Shown here: positions 36,001 to 42,212 of the stretch, piece by piece
Position numbering within the stretch: the first letter of the stretch is position 1
Layout of the letters: each line of letters opens with the position of its first letter
DNA from: Heligmosomoides polygyrus polygyrus
Taxonomy: Eukaryota > Nematoda > Chromadorea > Rhabditida > Heligmosomidae
Assembly: GCA_947396885.1 (NCBI GenBank)
Contig: OX377204.1
Span: 45,805,139-45,869,138 of the forward strand
Direction of reading: 5' to 3'
DNA: 64,000 nt
Notes under the pieces: model-generated
Database searches by the model: none
Seen by the model: the letters and a program-made list of their open reading frames with translations, nothing else
What the model was told of the DNA's origin: nothing
Translations under genes and position numbers: made by a program

Positions 36001-39000
36001 AGAGAGAGTTTTATTCGATCTAGGCAATAATTGGTGTTAAATTTAACTGGAGAGTAAACAAAAAGCGAATTCTTTTTAACGAAGTGATTCGTATGGACGT
36101 TTGTGCGGCCTCTGTCCCACCAAAGCCCAAAAATTCCCATCGTGACTTCACAGCAGCTGACAAACATGAAGCATTATATGTGACGACGATAGTAGTGCAG
36201 GATTCTACTCTTAAGTGATATGCTGGAGGCCGTTTGAATGCGTATCTGGCCAATAACTTGCGGTGGCCAGCAGATGGACAATTCAGTGCATTATCCTGCC
36301 CGGACAAGCCTGGTACCGATACATCGACCCCGAAAGGATAGAAGGCTTGGTTGACCTGGAGGACAAATTTGAACCAAGAACTTTGAGTCGAAGATCATGC
36401 GATAGGCGGCATTTCCGACTGCACTACCACGTGTCTTGAAGAAAAAACATCTATAAGAATGTTAAAAATGGCGCTTACTTGACATGTGACATGAATAATG
36501 TTCCAATTACAGACCTGCCATCTCTAAAATTTGTTGTTTGTTCGTTATCCGTTTTTCCGTTATCCGGCCATTTTTGGGCAAAGTTATCCGTTATCCGTTA
36601 TCCGGGTTTCAAAATTCTATTATCCGCTCATCCCTGTTGTCGACGTGTTCGGTACGTCTACGGTTGTGGCGGAAACGAACGCACACAAACACGCTTGCTC
36701 CTTTATATACAGTAGGATATCGTGTACCTAACCATTTATCGATCGATTCACGAAGGCGTTCGGAGACAATGAATCCGACATCACTGATGGTCTTGGGGCC
36801 TCCACCACCCATATTTTTCACAATCGTTGAGCTCTGCGAGTGCGCGTCGGCTCCCGCGAACGGCATAGCATTATCTCGCGAAACATTCAGCACCATCAAC
36901 CTTGTGATGATATGACATCAGATGTCTGTGGGCCGTCCTTCTACACGAATCCGCCGCCTACGTCCGAGCGTCTGTATTCAGCTTAGCCAGCAAACGCGAG
37001 CAGATCCTAGTGGATCTATCTCGAAGGACAAACATCACCGCCTAAGATTAATCACAAGTCGATTAGCTGGTAGTTGCTGACGATGTTAGTAATAGGTCCC
37101 TCATTCAAATTATGTAGTATCAGTAGAGATAACGGAGCTGCAAACGAAGAACAATGTTTAGAGTCGGAATCGTTGTGGCTACGACTGAAAGTACACTCAT
37201 CTACTCACCCTGCCCATTTTTGCCCATAGCACCCAGAAGAACACATAGCAGCGCACATCGAAACATCTGAACTTATTTAGCTATATTGTTATAAACACTT
37301 CCCCCTACTGCTTGAAGGATACACTTAGCTGATGCGCTGTTTCAGACAAGCGATGTAATTAATATCTAGTGTTTGTGTTCATTTAATGCCAAACACTTTG
37401 TCGTTGGCTGTTTCTTCAGAGAAGCTGAACTTGAATGAGTGTCTATTCATGTTTGTTTATAACGTTGCCTGGCAAGAGAACGCAATTGTTTCAGTGTTGG
37501 AATCTGTCATAGCCAGGTGTGGAATAAACACAAAACTGGCGGTTTGCATTCTCCCTATTAGGAAAATCAAGATCCTCTCATAATCTTGTTCGGCGTGTCG
37601 CCTCTGAAAAGTAGTGCGCTGCTTTTAGTTAGGCACCGACCCCGACCTGGAATAGCTTCTAGTGTTATTCTCAGAATCGCAGAAGGAAAGCATAGAACAA
37701 GAATTGCAGGCGGCAAAAAAAGCCCAAATATTGGCATGGTGGGGTGGCGATGTCCGTTCCTCCACGTGGTGCCACTGGAAACAGCCCGCTCTGTGAGCTA
37801 AGCCAAACACGGACACACGAATGCAGGCGACAGGCCCTTGTGACAGACCGGCCTATGAGCACCCATGTCACATCACATGGTGCATGTCAGTTCACGTATA
37901 TCGAGATAGTGCTACGGCGTCCGCGGGAGCCGACGCGCACTCGCAAAGCCCGGCGAGTGTGGGAAGTATGCGAGGGTCCCTGATGCGAGGACGGCATCGG
38001 GGGGCAACTGAGTTAGTCCAAAATCCCGTAACGTAAGCAGGACCCGCGTGGCTACGCTGAATGTGGGTACGTTGACGGGCCGCTCGTGCGAATTGGTTGA
38101 AGCACTGGGGCGTAGAAGAGTTGATCTATGTGCGGTGCAGGAGACGAGGTGGTCTTGCCGCAAGTCAAGGGACATAGGATATGGCTTCAAGGCCGTTCTA
38201 TGTGGAAGTCCCAGGACCACTAGTGGAGTTGGAGTCATCGTCTCCGAACGATTTCGTGACTCGATTGTAAGCGTCGAACGCTTTGACGATCGATTGATGA
38301 ACGTCGTTATCGCCGCTAAGGAGCGACTCTATCACTTCTTCTCTACGTATGCTCCACAGACTGGCTGCTCCGATCAAGCCAAGGATGAGTTTTGGAGCCT
38401 GCTTGATGAGAAGCAGCAGAGGTTCCGTCGAAAGATGCATTCATAGTCGCTGGTGACCTTAATGGGAACGTAGGTGCTGCGAAAGACGGGTACAGCTGTC
38501 ATGGTGGCTTCGGATACGGAACACGAAACGCCGATGGTGAGCGTATTCTTGATTATGCGGAATCGCATAACCTCACCATAGTGAACACCGTCTTCCGAAA
38601 ACGCGATAGCACCTTATCTCATACTACAGTGGGAGTACGAAGACTCAAATAGACTTTGTCCTTGTGAGAGATCGCGACCGGAGTCTTGTCACAGACGCGA
38701 AGATCGTGCCGTATGAGACGGTCGCCCCACAGCATCGACGGCTGATCTGCACCCTAAAGATCGCCCCTCCGAGGCTGAAGCAGATCGAGCGATGCGGTGC
38801 AGCTAGAATCAAGAGGTGGCGAATGAAAGAGAAGGAAGCAGCTGTGATTTCTCGCGTGCGGTTACCGAGAGTCACGACTGTCGACGAAACTTGGAAGAAG
38901 GCGACCGACGCGATTCGTCAAGCTGCACAGTCGGAACTCGGCATTACGAAGCCTGGGCGACGGAAGGTCGACAAGCAGGCCTGGCTGTGGACAGATGACG

Positions 39001-41589
39001 TGAAAGCAAAAGTGCGAGAGAAGAAGTCGCTTTATCACGTGTTTCTCGGCGAAAAGACAGCCGATAACTGGCGGAAGTACCAGGAAGCGAAGAAAGCTGC
39101 AAAGAAGGCCGTGGCTGCTGCAAAAGCCACTCATTATGGAGATGTCAACGAGAAGATCGAGTCGCGCGATGGTGAGCGGTATCTGTACCGACTTGCAAAG
39201 TTTCGCCAACGGCAGACCGAGGATATTGAGAAGTTCTTTGGCATCAATGATGAGAACGGCCATCTTCTTACGGACCGCAAGAAGGCATTGAAGCGATGGC
39301 GTGACTACCTTGAGGAAATCTCTACGGTGGAATTTCCTCATCCAGCCATCCCTTCAACGGCTCCAACCGACGGCCCCGTTCAGAAGATCACCGTGGAGGA
39401 GATTGAAGCGGCTTTGAAGAACATGAGGCCAGGCAAGGCGACTGGGCCCGACGACGTGGGGACTGATTTATGGAAGTCCAAGTACTGGTACCCTGCTGAC
39501 TGGTTGGCGATGTTCTTTAATCAGGTTGTGGCGGAGAAGAAAGTGCCTGAGTGCTGGCGCCAAAGTACGACGATTCCGATTTGGAAGAAGAAGGGCAGTC
39601 TTGCTGACTGCTCCAGTTACCGTCCGATTTGCTTGTTTTCGCACAGCATGAAGATCTTTGAGCGAATTGTCGATGGACGAATTCAGGAAATCGTCCAGCT
39701 TTCCAGCAATCAGTGCGGTTTCGTGGCTGGCTGTGGCACCGTTGATGCCATTCACGCCGCCCGCCTCCTGATAGAGAAGCATCGCGAGAAACAGAGGCCA
39801 GTGCATATCGCCTTTCTCGACTTGGAGAAGGCCTTTGACCGTGTACCGCGTGAGGTTATATGGTACGCCTTGCGACAACATAATGTACCTGAGGAACTTA
39901 TAGAGTGGGTACGGATGCTCTACTCTTGTCCAAAGAGTCGAGTTCAAGCTGCAGCTGGAACCTCGATGGAGTTTCCCATCTCTGTCGGGGTACACCAGGG
40001 GTCTGCGCTTTCCCCACTCCTCTTTGTTGTCGTCATGGATGCCATCACACGAGATTTTCAGAAGCCCGTCCCCTGGACGTTGCTTTATGTCGATGACGTG
40101 ATGCTCGCCAGCGAAGATAAAGGTGAACTCGAGCGAGAGGTGCAAGCTTGGTGTGATCGCTTGGAGCGGTTTGGACTCAAACTGAACGTGAAGAAGACCG
40201 AATATCTAACGACAGGCGTTACTGAGTCCAACTCCATCAAGGTTAGCGGCATCGAGCTTCCACGCACTGCGGTCCTTAAATATCTGGGATCAGCAGTCGC
40301 ATCTGACGGCAAACTGATGGTCGTAGTGAATTCACGCGTGAGTGCAGCTTGGTCCAAGTGGCGCTCGTTGACTGGCGTGCTCTGCGACAAGAAGATACCA
40401 GAGCGCTTTAAGTCGAAGATCTACAGAGCAGTCATCCGGCCAGTAGCCATGTACGGCGCTGAGTGTTGGCCTGCCACTAAGGAAGTTGAAACGCGCTTCA
40501 GCGTAATGGAAACGAAGATGCTGCGCTGGATGGCTGGAGTCACGCGCATGGACCGCATCCGAAACGATGTCATTCGGCAGAAGCTCGGTGCCGCGCCGAC
40601 AGCTGACAAGATGCGCGAAGCTCGCTTACGATATCACGGCCACGTTCTGCGTGGAAGGGAAGACAGCGTCCGCAAGATAGGCCTTAACTTCGAGGTAATA
40701 GGAAAGCGGCCTAGAGGGCGTCCGAAACAGCGTTGGGCTGATACGTTACATATGGACTTGAAAGTAGCTGGTGCTCACCCTGATCTAGCGCTGGATCGGG
40801 AAAGGTGGCGTCATGACACCAGGATAGCGGACCCCGCCACGAAGCGGGACAAACGCTGAAGAAGAAGAAGAAGATTGGCATGGTGGGCTTCGAATGAAAT
40901 CCTAGTTTGGTGTTTTGTACCACCACCATGAGTTTGATCAAAACCATAGTGGCTGCGTCACCATACGAGGGGCATGGGCAATTTCAACCGAATCGTGCCG
41001 ATGCACAGGATATATACATAGAAGCAGATGTTCCAATGGAGATTGGTCAAACCCCCTCTCCAACTTAATATTACGCCGATCTTGGTTGCTATGGATAGCG
41101 TCGTTGTGTGCTATGCGGGAGGAAGTACGTGACACTCTGAACTAATCATTCATCATTAACATGTGTTAAGAATAATTCTAATGCCCAATATTAGCTAGAG
41201 ATATAAAATGGTGTTCTGACTCGACACCCTGACACTTGCTCAAGAACTTAGTAGCCGTCCACTGCCTGAGAGGACTCGGGTGGTAAGGGAAAGGGGATGA
41301 TTATGCGCACGACGAGGAAGTAGTTAACCCAATTACTCAACAGAAACACGCTGAAAACAAGAGATATACTTACCGGGCTAAGCGCGAAGGCGAATGCAGT
41401 TGACAAAATCATGAACCACTTGAAAGCGATCCCATAGCCCACGTGAAAATCGGCGAAGTTGAGCCTTTTCCAACCAAAATAGTACAGACATGAGCAAAAA
41501 AGTATCCCTGTTACAAAGTTAAGCAACAGGCGCAGTTTTCGGTAGTCTTCCATTTCACTGAAATCCCGTGTTTGTGGTTGGTTCACCAT
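17959..41589 (-). CDS. DC-STAMP-domain membrane protein, SPE-42/SPE-49-like; spliced gene of at least 13 exons
   Basis: The gene runs right to left with exons at 41374-41589, 37209-37266, 37056-37137, 36962-37006, 32222-32352, 29391-29549, 29238-29333, 20067-20144, 19708-19845, 19378-19473, 19182-19315, 18311-18431 and 17959-18033. Every junction is GT-AG, and phases agree except for one missing exon between the fourth and fifth. About 475 residues are recovered of the roughly 700-800 usual for the family. They follow the DC-STAMP plan: N-terminal membrane spans; an AF..SP then FRC motif; GPITN with a following N; a cysteine-paired extracellular region; membrane spans; the DFNNNFIT block; a final LLDYYLY span; and a GNGFL motif. 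DC-STAMP proteins act in cell fusion; in C. elegans SPE-42 and SPE-49 act on sperm at fertilisation. The C-terminal exons were not found. Introns hold most of the transposons of this region. Confidence 0.75.
18311..18431 (-). CDS. DC-STAMP gene exon 12 (last membrane span)
   Basis: The acceptor is TTTATTTAG; the first base completes a serine codon. The residues RTELDRAKAAL lead into a span ending LLILLDYYLYAFLDA, the conserved final transmembrane segment of the family. I place the donor at GCG|GTGCGA. Reading through instead gives a stop after five residues (18293-18295), so either this donor is used or the protein ends early. Confidence 0.75.
18782..18962. repeat. Intronic inverted repeat around a TAAA tract
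   Basis: 18782-18810 and about 18932-18962 are imperfect inverted repeats (ATGCATATTTTCAAAATTTTC and its complement), with a TAAA run between them. Part of the adjacent sequence (GGAATTTATCGAAATG) recurs at 19358-19374. Confidence 0.5.
19182..19315 (-). CDS. DC-STAMP gene exon 11 (core domain)
   Basis: The acceptor is ATGTTCAG, the donor AG|GTGACT, 134 bases, phase 0 to 2. It encodes a membrane span (VVQALFIFYVYTIF) and then ENYRSDVDFNNNFIT, the hallmark Y..D..FdN.fIT block of DC-STAMP proteins. Confidence 0.8.
19378..19473 (-). CDS. DC-STAMP gene exon 10
   Basis: The acceptor is CTTTACAG, the donor AAG|GTTCAT, 32 codons, phase 0. The amphipathic sequence LHMMLVEMPRLENVFQIS continues the long helix before the third membrane region. 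Confidence 0.7.
19708..19845 (-). CDS. DC-STAMP gene exon 9
   Basis: The acceptor is CTTGTTCAG, the donor AAT|GTAGGC, 46 codons, phase 0. The content is helical with one cysteine (SISACKRYM) and an acidic C-terminal half. A slightly later acceptor (TTCTGCAG) would keep the same frame. Confidence 0.65.
20067..20144 (-). CDS. DC-STAMP gene exon 8 (second cysteine block)
   Basis: The acceptor is CGCTTTGCAG, the donor AAT|GTAAGT, 26 codons, phase 0. DKCYENLPWYLMFFVCPF followed by AEESC supplies the next three conserved cysteines, with the family's C...LP......C spacing. Joined to exon 7 it restores the expected pattern across a 9.1-kb gap, which strongly supports the single-gene model. Confidence 0.8.
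20805..21100. repeat. Inverted repeat, about 80 bp arms
   Basis: About 20808-20882 is the reverse complement of about 21003-21095, apart from a short insertion and point differences. The shared words include CATGTTTTCCTACTAT and CCTGAGACCCTTCC. It sits in the 9.1-kb intron and is a likely small foldback element. Confidence 0.65.
21207..21827. other. No gene recognised (intronic)
   Basis: Short open frames occur on both strands but lack splice sites or recognisable motifs. Confidence 0.35.
21828..21876. repeat. Perfect 20-bp palindrome with 9-bp spacer
   Basis: 21828-21847 and 21857-21876 are exact reverse complements (CGCCAGTGATTTGAATCATT). The spacer 21848-21856 contains an EcoRI-type GAATTC. 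It may be the core of a foldback repeat or a cruciform-forming site. Confidence 0.7.
22027..22356. mobile_element. GC-rich MITE with perfect 19-bp TIRs
   Basis: AAGCCCCTTTCATACTCGT at 22027-22045 is exactly inverted at 22338-22356. Next to each TIR is a CGG/CCG triplet tract. In the centre is a perfect 21-bp hairpin (22208-22228 with 22238-22258). The element is 330 bp, has no coding capacity and is far richer in GC than its surroundings. The target duplication is unclear. Confidence 0.7.
22365..22560. repeat. Degenerate GACGTC/CGTCGC-rich tract
   Basis: 22365-22500 is built from shuffled CGTCGCCGAC-type words. 22521-22558 holds two tandem copies of GCATCGGAGCGCRTTTT. It is low-complexity sequence adjoining the GC-rich MITE. 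Confidence 0.5.
23074..23338. mobile_element. MITE candidate with CCCTTTCGCG termini at a TTAA site
   Basis: TTAA|CCCTTTCGCG at 23070-23083 faces CGTGAAAGGG|TTGA at 23329-23342, a 9-of-10 match. A TTAA-type flank with a CCCT terminus suggests a piggyBac-derived MITE. A 20-bp palindrome (23303-23322) lies near the right end. Confidence 0.45.
23523..24620 (+). repeat. Left 1098-bp TIR of the foldback element
   Basis: It matches 27471-28568 in reverse complement with only scattered single-base differences. Small open frames in it are repeated in the other arm and show no recognisable protein. Confidence 0.9.
24639..25901 (-). mobile_element. Mariner element 1, nested in the foldback element
   Basis: The termini GATTGTCCGGAAAGTTTTG (left) and, inverted, GGTTGTCCGGAAAGTTCTC (right) are flanked by TA on both sides. 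At 1.26 kb it is the normal size for a mariner. Confidence 0.85.
24900..25800 (-). pseudogene. Mariner transposase (DD34D), multiply broken
   Basis: On the minus strand the HTH region (YNFKLGQS-like, GPNRVGEGTV, FRTGDFSLEDDP) spans about 25690-25510. The first catalytic block appears as CDEKWILYD at about 25280-25260, where the family has GDEKW. The second, LLHDSARHT, is at about 24995-24970. The third site reads YSPGLSP, where the catalytic aspartate is replaced by glycine. Several frameshifts and stops separate these pieces, so the enzyme is dead. Confidence 0.85.
26240..27068 (-). mobile_element. Mariner element 2, internally shortened
   Basis: AGGGAGGGGGCAAAAGTAAT at the left faces, in inverse, AGGGGGACCAAAAGTAATGA at the right, each next to TA. 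At 829 bp it is about 400 bp short of a full mariner. It is the second mariner inserted in the foldback element and belongs to a different subfamily from the first. Confidence 0.82.
26280..26830 (-). pseudogene. Mariner transposase C-terminal half
   Basis: The frame 26445-26702 holds the second and third catalytic aspartates in LFDNAAPH and YSPDISPCDYHHF, about 34 residues apart. After a stop, homologous residues continue to the C-terminal ELAERWQQVTDLNG. Upstream blocks (FWVCADGPVHWKLF) are in frame, but the first catalytic aspartate and the HTH domain are absent. The fragment is inactive. Confidence 0.82.
27471..28568 (-). repeat. Right 1098-bp TIR of the foldback element
   Basis: This is the inverse partner of 23523-24620, equal in length. 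The outer end reads GCGGCGGTACTG followed by TA. Confidence 0.9.
28785..28815. repeat. Perfect 15-bp palindrome with 1-base centre
   Basis: AGCCGGGAAGCATAC (28785-28799) and its exact complement (28801-28815) flank a single A. It lies just outside the foldback element. Confidence 0.7.
29238..29333 (-). CDS. DC-STAMP gene exon 7 (first cysteine pair)
   Basis: The exon is 32 codons after a 57-base intron, acceptor CGTTGCAG, donor AAG|GTAACG. It contains QRCRDVFVKGVDKCRDLM, the C..vf..g..kC pattern of the family's extracellular region. The downstream intron is 9.1 kb and contains the 5-kb foldback element and both MITE candidates. Confidence 0.75.
29391..29549 (-). CDS. DC-STAMP gene exon 6 (acidic segment)
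   Basis: The acceptor is ACATTTTTAG, the donor AGT|GTATGC, 53 codons, phase 0 on both sides. It is glutamate-rich in the middle and ends KPTWAEFKTS. The assignment rests on phase, strand, position and continuity with exon 7; the acidic stretch itself has low family information. Confidence 0.6.
29757..30720 (+). pseudogene. CR1-like LINE reverse transcriptase fragment (copy 3), degraded
   Basis: Homology to the 7766-9211 protein starts near RT4 (GVPPR/CSSV..) and includes QMDADDIKVYG, where the catalytic box is MDADD, then WANAWDIPVNLDKTAVLHI, the CDLGI block, and after frameshifts FTRILVYRC and the C-terminal CSELNRRISICSKF region. It is inserted in the intron between DC-STAMP exons 5 and 6, in opposite orientation to the gene. 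Confidence 0.78.
31200..31781 (-). CDS. Uncharacterised exon chain with stop and overlapping AATAAA
   Basis: Three exons, 31687-31781, 31435-31500 and 31200-31382, are joined by GT-AG introns (186 and 52 bp) in consistent phase and end in a TAA that overlaps AATAAA (31199-31204). The 114 residues are basic (RRPTRRTNNSK, ARKTRSSEMSQ, KVRRSMQEGMSHIKK) with no family I recognise. It lies inside the exon 5-6 intron of the DC-STAMP gene on the same strand. It may be an unrelated nested gene, an alternative 3' end, or a chance reading of a repeat. Confidence 0.28.
31814..31835 (+). repeat. Short TAAA microsatellite
   Basis: Five TAAA units. It may be the tail of a decayed LINE. Confidence 0.6.
32222..32352 (-). 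CDS. DC-STAMP gene exon 5 (helical segment)
   Basis: The acceptor is CGATTTCAG, the donor AAT|GTATGA, 131 bases. The 43 codons are strongly helical and charged (VGLEMLRDLVRKI to KMDERDEHLN). They fit the extracellular helix between the membrane hairpin and the cysteine-rich region. It ends in phase 0, as the following exon requires. Confidence 0.65.
32683..33690 (-). pseudogene. RTE family 2 fragment, heavily decayed
   Basis: Minus-strand blocks match the near-complete copy at 38048-40859: the MKPGK..GPKTW segment (about 33600), ISVGVH (about 33110), the YLxSxIASD block, the SLTGVPCARKIPEP..SKIYRAVVQPAEAYGAEC segment and the VAGVT..IINDV..R block down to about 32750. Many stops and frame changes are present. 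The sense is the same as the DC-STAMP gene. Confidence 0.75.
33835..34110 (+). mobile_element. tRNA-derived SINE-like repeat, copy 1
   Basis: The first part (GAGCTTTTGCGATGC to the GGACGTAGGGCCCTG block) is shared with copies at 47815-48075 and 48700-48965. The second part contains a tRNA-like module at about 34017-34093 with a Pol III B-box-like GAGTTCGAGTCCTC and complementary ends (CGGCGGC and GCTGCCG). The tRNA modules of the copies differ from one another, so this may be a composite family. Confidence 0.5.
34085..34995. repeat. Inverted repeat with about 170-bp arms and 565-bp spacer
   Basis: 34085-34255 is the reverse complement of about 34820-34995 at roughly 85 percent identity (shared GACCACAGGAGTC and CATCAATGCTTAAAACAAAC). 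The left arm directly adjoins the SINE-like repeat. No coding sequence is recognised in the spacer. Confidence 0.75.
35201..35415 (-). repeat. Two units of the ATCGAT satellite (107-bp period)
   Basis: Two tandem units start at 35201 and 35308 and match, in reverse complement, the six-unit array at 56188-56820 (CAGATTCGTGTTCAGCGACC, GATCGATAT). Confidence 0.85.
35474..36636. mobile_element. hAT-type non-autonomous element 1 (1163 bp)
   Basis: The termini CAGGGATGAGCGGATAA face each other, flanked by 8-bp duplications TTGCCGAC (35466-35473) and TTGTCGAC (36637-36644). CAGGG ends and 8-bp duplications define hAT elements. Subterminal regions are packed with GGATAAC/GTTATCC repeats, the kind of array bound by hAT transposases. 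No transposase reading frame is seen. About 36225-36290 is shared with 14815-14880. Confidence 0.82.
36645..36900 (-). repeat. Repeat head and RTE family 2 5' fragment
   Basis: 36645-36725, read on minus, resembles the start of the 55.9-kb array (TATATAAAGGAGCAAGCGTG, then a CCGAACACGTCG word). 36730-36895 on minus encodes GADAHSQSSTIVKNM and DVGFIVSERLRESI, equivalent to the 5' part of the RTE family 2 copy at 37910-38270 but collapsed. The hAT element inserted within or beside this repeat. Confidence 0.6.
36962..37006 (-). CDS. DC-STAMP gene exon 4
   Basis: The exon is 45 bases after a 49-base intron (acceptor CCACTAG, donor AC|GTAGGC). It reads ICSRLLAKLNTDAR, matching the family position where a conserved cysteine and an N-rich segment follow the GPITN block. 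It ends in phase 2. The next identified exon needs phase 1, so a short exon between 36961 and 32353 is still missing. Confidence 0.55.
37056..37137 (-). CDS. DC-STAMP gene exon 3 (GPITN motif)
   Basis: The acceptor is TTCGTTTGCAG and the donor TT|GTGATT, with a 71-base upstream intron. The 26 full codons contain LNEGPITNIVSN, the conserved GP..N...N element that closes the second hydrophobic hairpin of the family. Phase 1 in, phase 2 out. Confidence 0.78.
37209..37266 (-). CDS. DC-STAMP gene exon 2 (FRC motif)
   Basis: The exon is 58 bases, acceptor AAGTTCAG, donor CAG G|GTGAGT, phases 0 to 1. It encodes MFRCALLCVLLGAMGKNGQ, which continues exon 1 exactly as in DC-STAMP proteins: an arginine-cysteine pair, a short hydrophobic stretch, then GKNG. 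Confidence 0.78.
38048..38446 (+). CDS. RTE family 2 endonuclease, N-terminal part
   Basis: TLNVGTL, CAVQETRW and SGVGVIVSERFRDSI are AP-endonuclease signatures, with the catalytic glutamate in QETRW. The frame breaks near 38430. The homologous reading continues one frame over as AGDLNGNVG from about 38437 to 38618, and a second 1-base change near 38620 leads into the reverse-transcriptase frame. Confidence 0.88.
   Translation: MATLNVGTLTGRSCELVEALGRRRVDLCAVQETRWSCRKSRDIGYGFKAVLCGSPRTTSGVGVIVSERFRDSIVSVERFDDRLMNVVIAAKERLYHFFSTYAPQTGCSDQAKDEFWSLLDEKQQRFRRKMHS
38664..40859 (+). CDS. RTE family 2 reverse transcriptase, open frame of 731 codons
   Basis: The frame is continuous with the end of the endonuclease (DRSLVTDAKIVPYETVAPQHR) and runs through a basic linker, the GKATGPDDV block, YRPICLFS, FLDLEKAFDRVPREV, VGVHQGSALSPLLFVV and the catalytic box YVDDVMLASE, where YADD is usual for RTE. 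It then covers the thumb and the C-terminal AVIRPVAMYGAECWPATK and RPRGRPKQRW blocks. Both catalytic aspartates are present and no stop occurs. With two upstream single-base changes the element is very close to intact. Confidence 0.92.
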   Translation: MRDRDRSLVTDAKIVPYETVAPQHRRLICTLKIAPPRLKQIERCGAARIKRWRMKEKEAAVISRVRLPRVTTVDETWKKATDAIRQAAQSELGITKPGRRKVDKQAWLWTDDVKAKVREKKSLYHVFLGEKTADNWRKYQEAKKAAKKAVAAAKATHYGDVNEKIESRDGERYLYRLAKFRQRQTEDIEKFFGINDENGHLLTDRKKALKRWRDYLEEISTVEFPHPAIPSTAPTDGPVQKITVEEIEAALKNMRPGKATGPDDVGTDLWKSKYWYPADWLAMFFNQVVAEKKVPECWRQSTTIPIWKKKGSLADCSSYRPICLFSHSMKIFERIVDGRIQEIVQLSSNQCGFVAGCGTVDAIHAARLLIEKHREKQRPVHIAFLDLEKAFDRVPREVIWYALRQHNVPEELIEWVRMLYSCPKSRVQAAAGTSMEFPISVGVHQGSALSPLLFVVVMDAITRDFQKPVPWTLLYVDDVMLASEDKGELEREVQAWCDRLERFGLKLNVKKTEYLTTGVTESNSIKVSGIELPRTAVLKYLGSAVASDGKLMVVVNSRVSAAWSKWRSLTGVLCDKKIPERFKSKIYRAVIRPVAMYGAECWPATKEVETRFSVMETKMLRWMAGVTRMDRIRNDVIRQKLGAAPTADKMREARLRYHGHVLRGREDSVRKIGLNFEVIGKRPRGRPKQRWADTLHMDLKVAGAHPDLALDRERWRHDTRIADPATKRDKR
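40888..41373. other. Remainder of DC-STAMP intron 1; no feature
   Basis: AT-rich intronic sequence between the RTE insertion and exon 1. Nothing is recognised. Confidence 0.5.
41374..41589 (-). CDS. DC-STAMP gene exon 1 (N-terminal membrane spans)
   Basis: The exon has 72 codons from an ATG that directly follows a strong acceptor (TTCTTCAACAG), which would suit spliced-leader trans-splicing; an upstream coding exon is the alternative. It ends at a consensus donor (CCG|GTAAGT) in phase 0. The residues give two hydrophobic spans (about 22-42 and 50-70) ending AFAFALSP, the family sequence that precedes the RC motif. The next exon lies 4.1 kb away because an RTE copy occupies the intron. Confidence 0.75.
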
Positions 41590-42141
41590 CTGTTGAAGAA
41601 ATTTCAGATAACAGTGGGTCGGGAGGGTGGTGTACCTGTAGTCGTAAGCAGAATATTTACTCAATTATTTCTTGGTGTAGGTATAATCTATATGATGGGT
41701 GTACTAATAATAAGAGTCCCTCTTAAACTTCAGCACCGTCGACGAAGAAAAGACTAGCGGAAAAGAATTCTACACAAATGTCGCTAATTGATCGCGATTG
41801 CTCCTCTTTCTGATTGGTTTCTCACGGAGTGCCGCCCTCGCGGCGATCTGGCGATAAGACGACCAATGCAGGAAGGGGAATGCTTCACCTTTGGCCCTTG
41901 ATCGGAGCCGAGCGCACTCCAGCGCTCTCGGCTCTCTAGCCGTGCATACGTCCTCTCTGCGCTGTCAGTGGAAGCCTGTTTCTTAGAGGGCCGCGAGCTG
42001 ACGAGGCAGGGTGCGCCAGACCCAATATTCTTGGACACTCCATTGATGGATGGTCACGGGAGAGTCGCGAGTCCTGGCGGAGTATCCTGCCACGGCCTAG
42101 CGGCCCTGAACTATCCGCGATATCCTACGTGCGGTCAAACA
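41590..42141. other. Upstream flank of the DC-STAMP gene; no coding feature
   Basis: 41660-41760 is AT-rich. 41810-42130 is GC-rich with several short inverted words. Any promoter or 5' exon of the DC-STAMP gene should lie here, but I cannot place one. Confidence 0.4.
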
Positions 42142-42212
42142 GCGCCGGTGGTGTAAGGCGAACATCCCTGCCCGGAAAGCAGAAGATGCGGGTTCGAGTC
42201 CCGCCTGGCGCA
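42142..42212 (+). tRNA. tRNA-like gene, apparent anticodon GGA, with Pol III terminator
   Basis: The 71-nt sequence folds as a cloverleaf: 7-bp acceptor stem (GCGCCGG with CTGGCGC, one G-U), D arm with GG in the loop, 4-bp anticodon stem CTGC/GCAG with loop CCGGAAA, perfect 5-bp T stem GCGGG/CCCGC with loop TTCGAGT, discriminator A. TTTT follows at 42217-42220. Position 33 is C instead of the near-invariant U. The read anticodon is GGA, yet there is no long variable arm as serine tRNAs have, and the body resembles glycine tRNA. It is either a pseudogene or an anticodon-switched variant. Confidence 0.65.

Larger units (their letters stand above)
37744..40873 (+). mobile_element. RTE retrotransposon family 2, near-complete 3130-bp copy
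   Basis: A perfect 14-bp target duplication ATTGGCATGGTGGG (37730-37743 and 40874-40887) brackets the copy, which ends in a GAAGAAGAAGAAGAAG tail. Only two single-base frame changes interrupt the protein. The insertion is in the first intron of the DC-STAMP gene in opposite orientation, and its age must be low. Decayed relatives lie at 32683-33690 (-), 36730-36895 (-) and 42615-43310 (+). Confidence 0.92.

Noticed and set aside
37456..37556. Minus-strand exon-like stretch ending NTETIAFSCQ.
   Set aside because: It looked like the family's N..E..S.C block but lies upstream of the FRC exon, the wrong order. The following exons explain that part of the family better.
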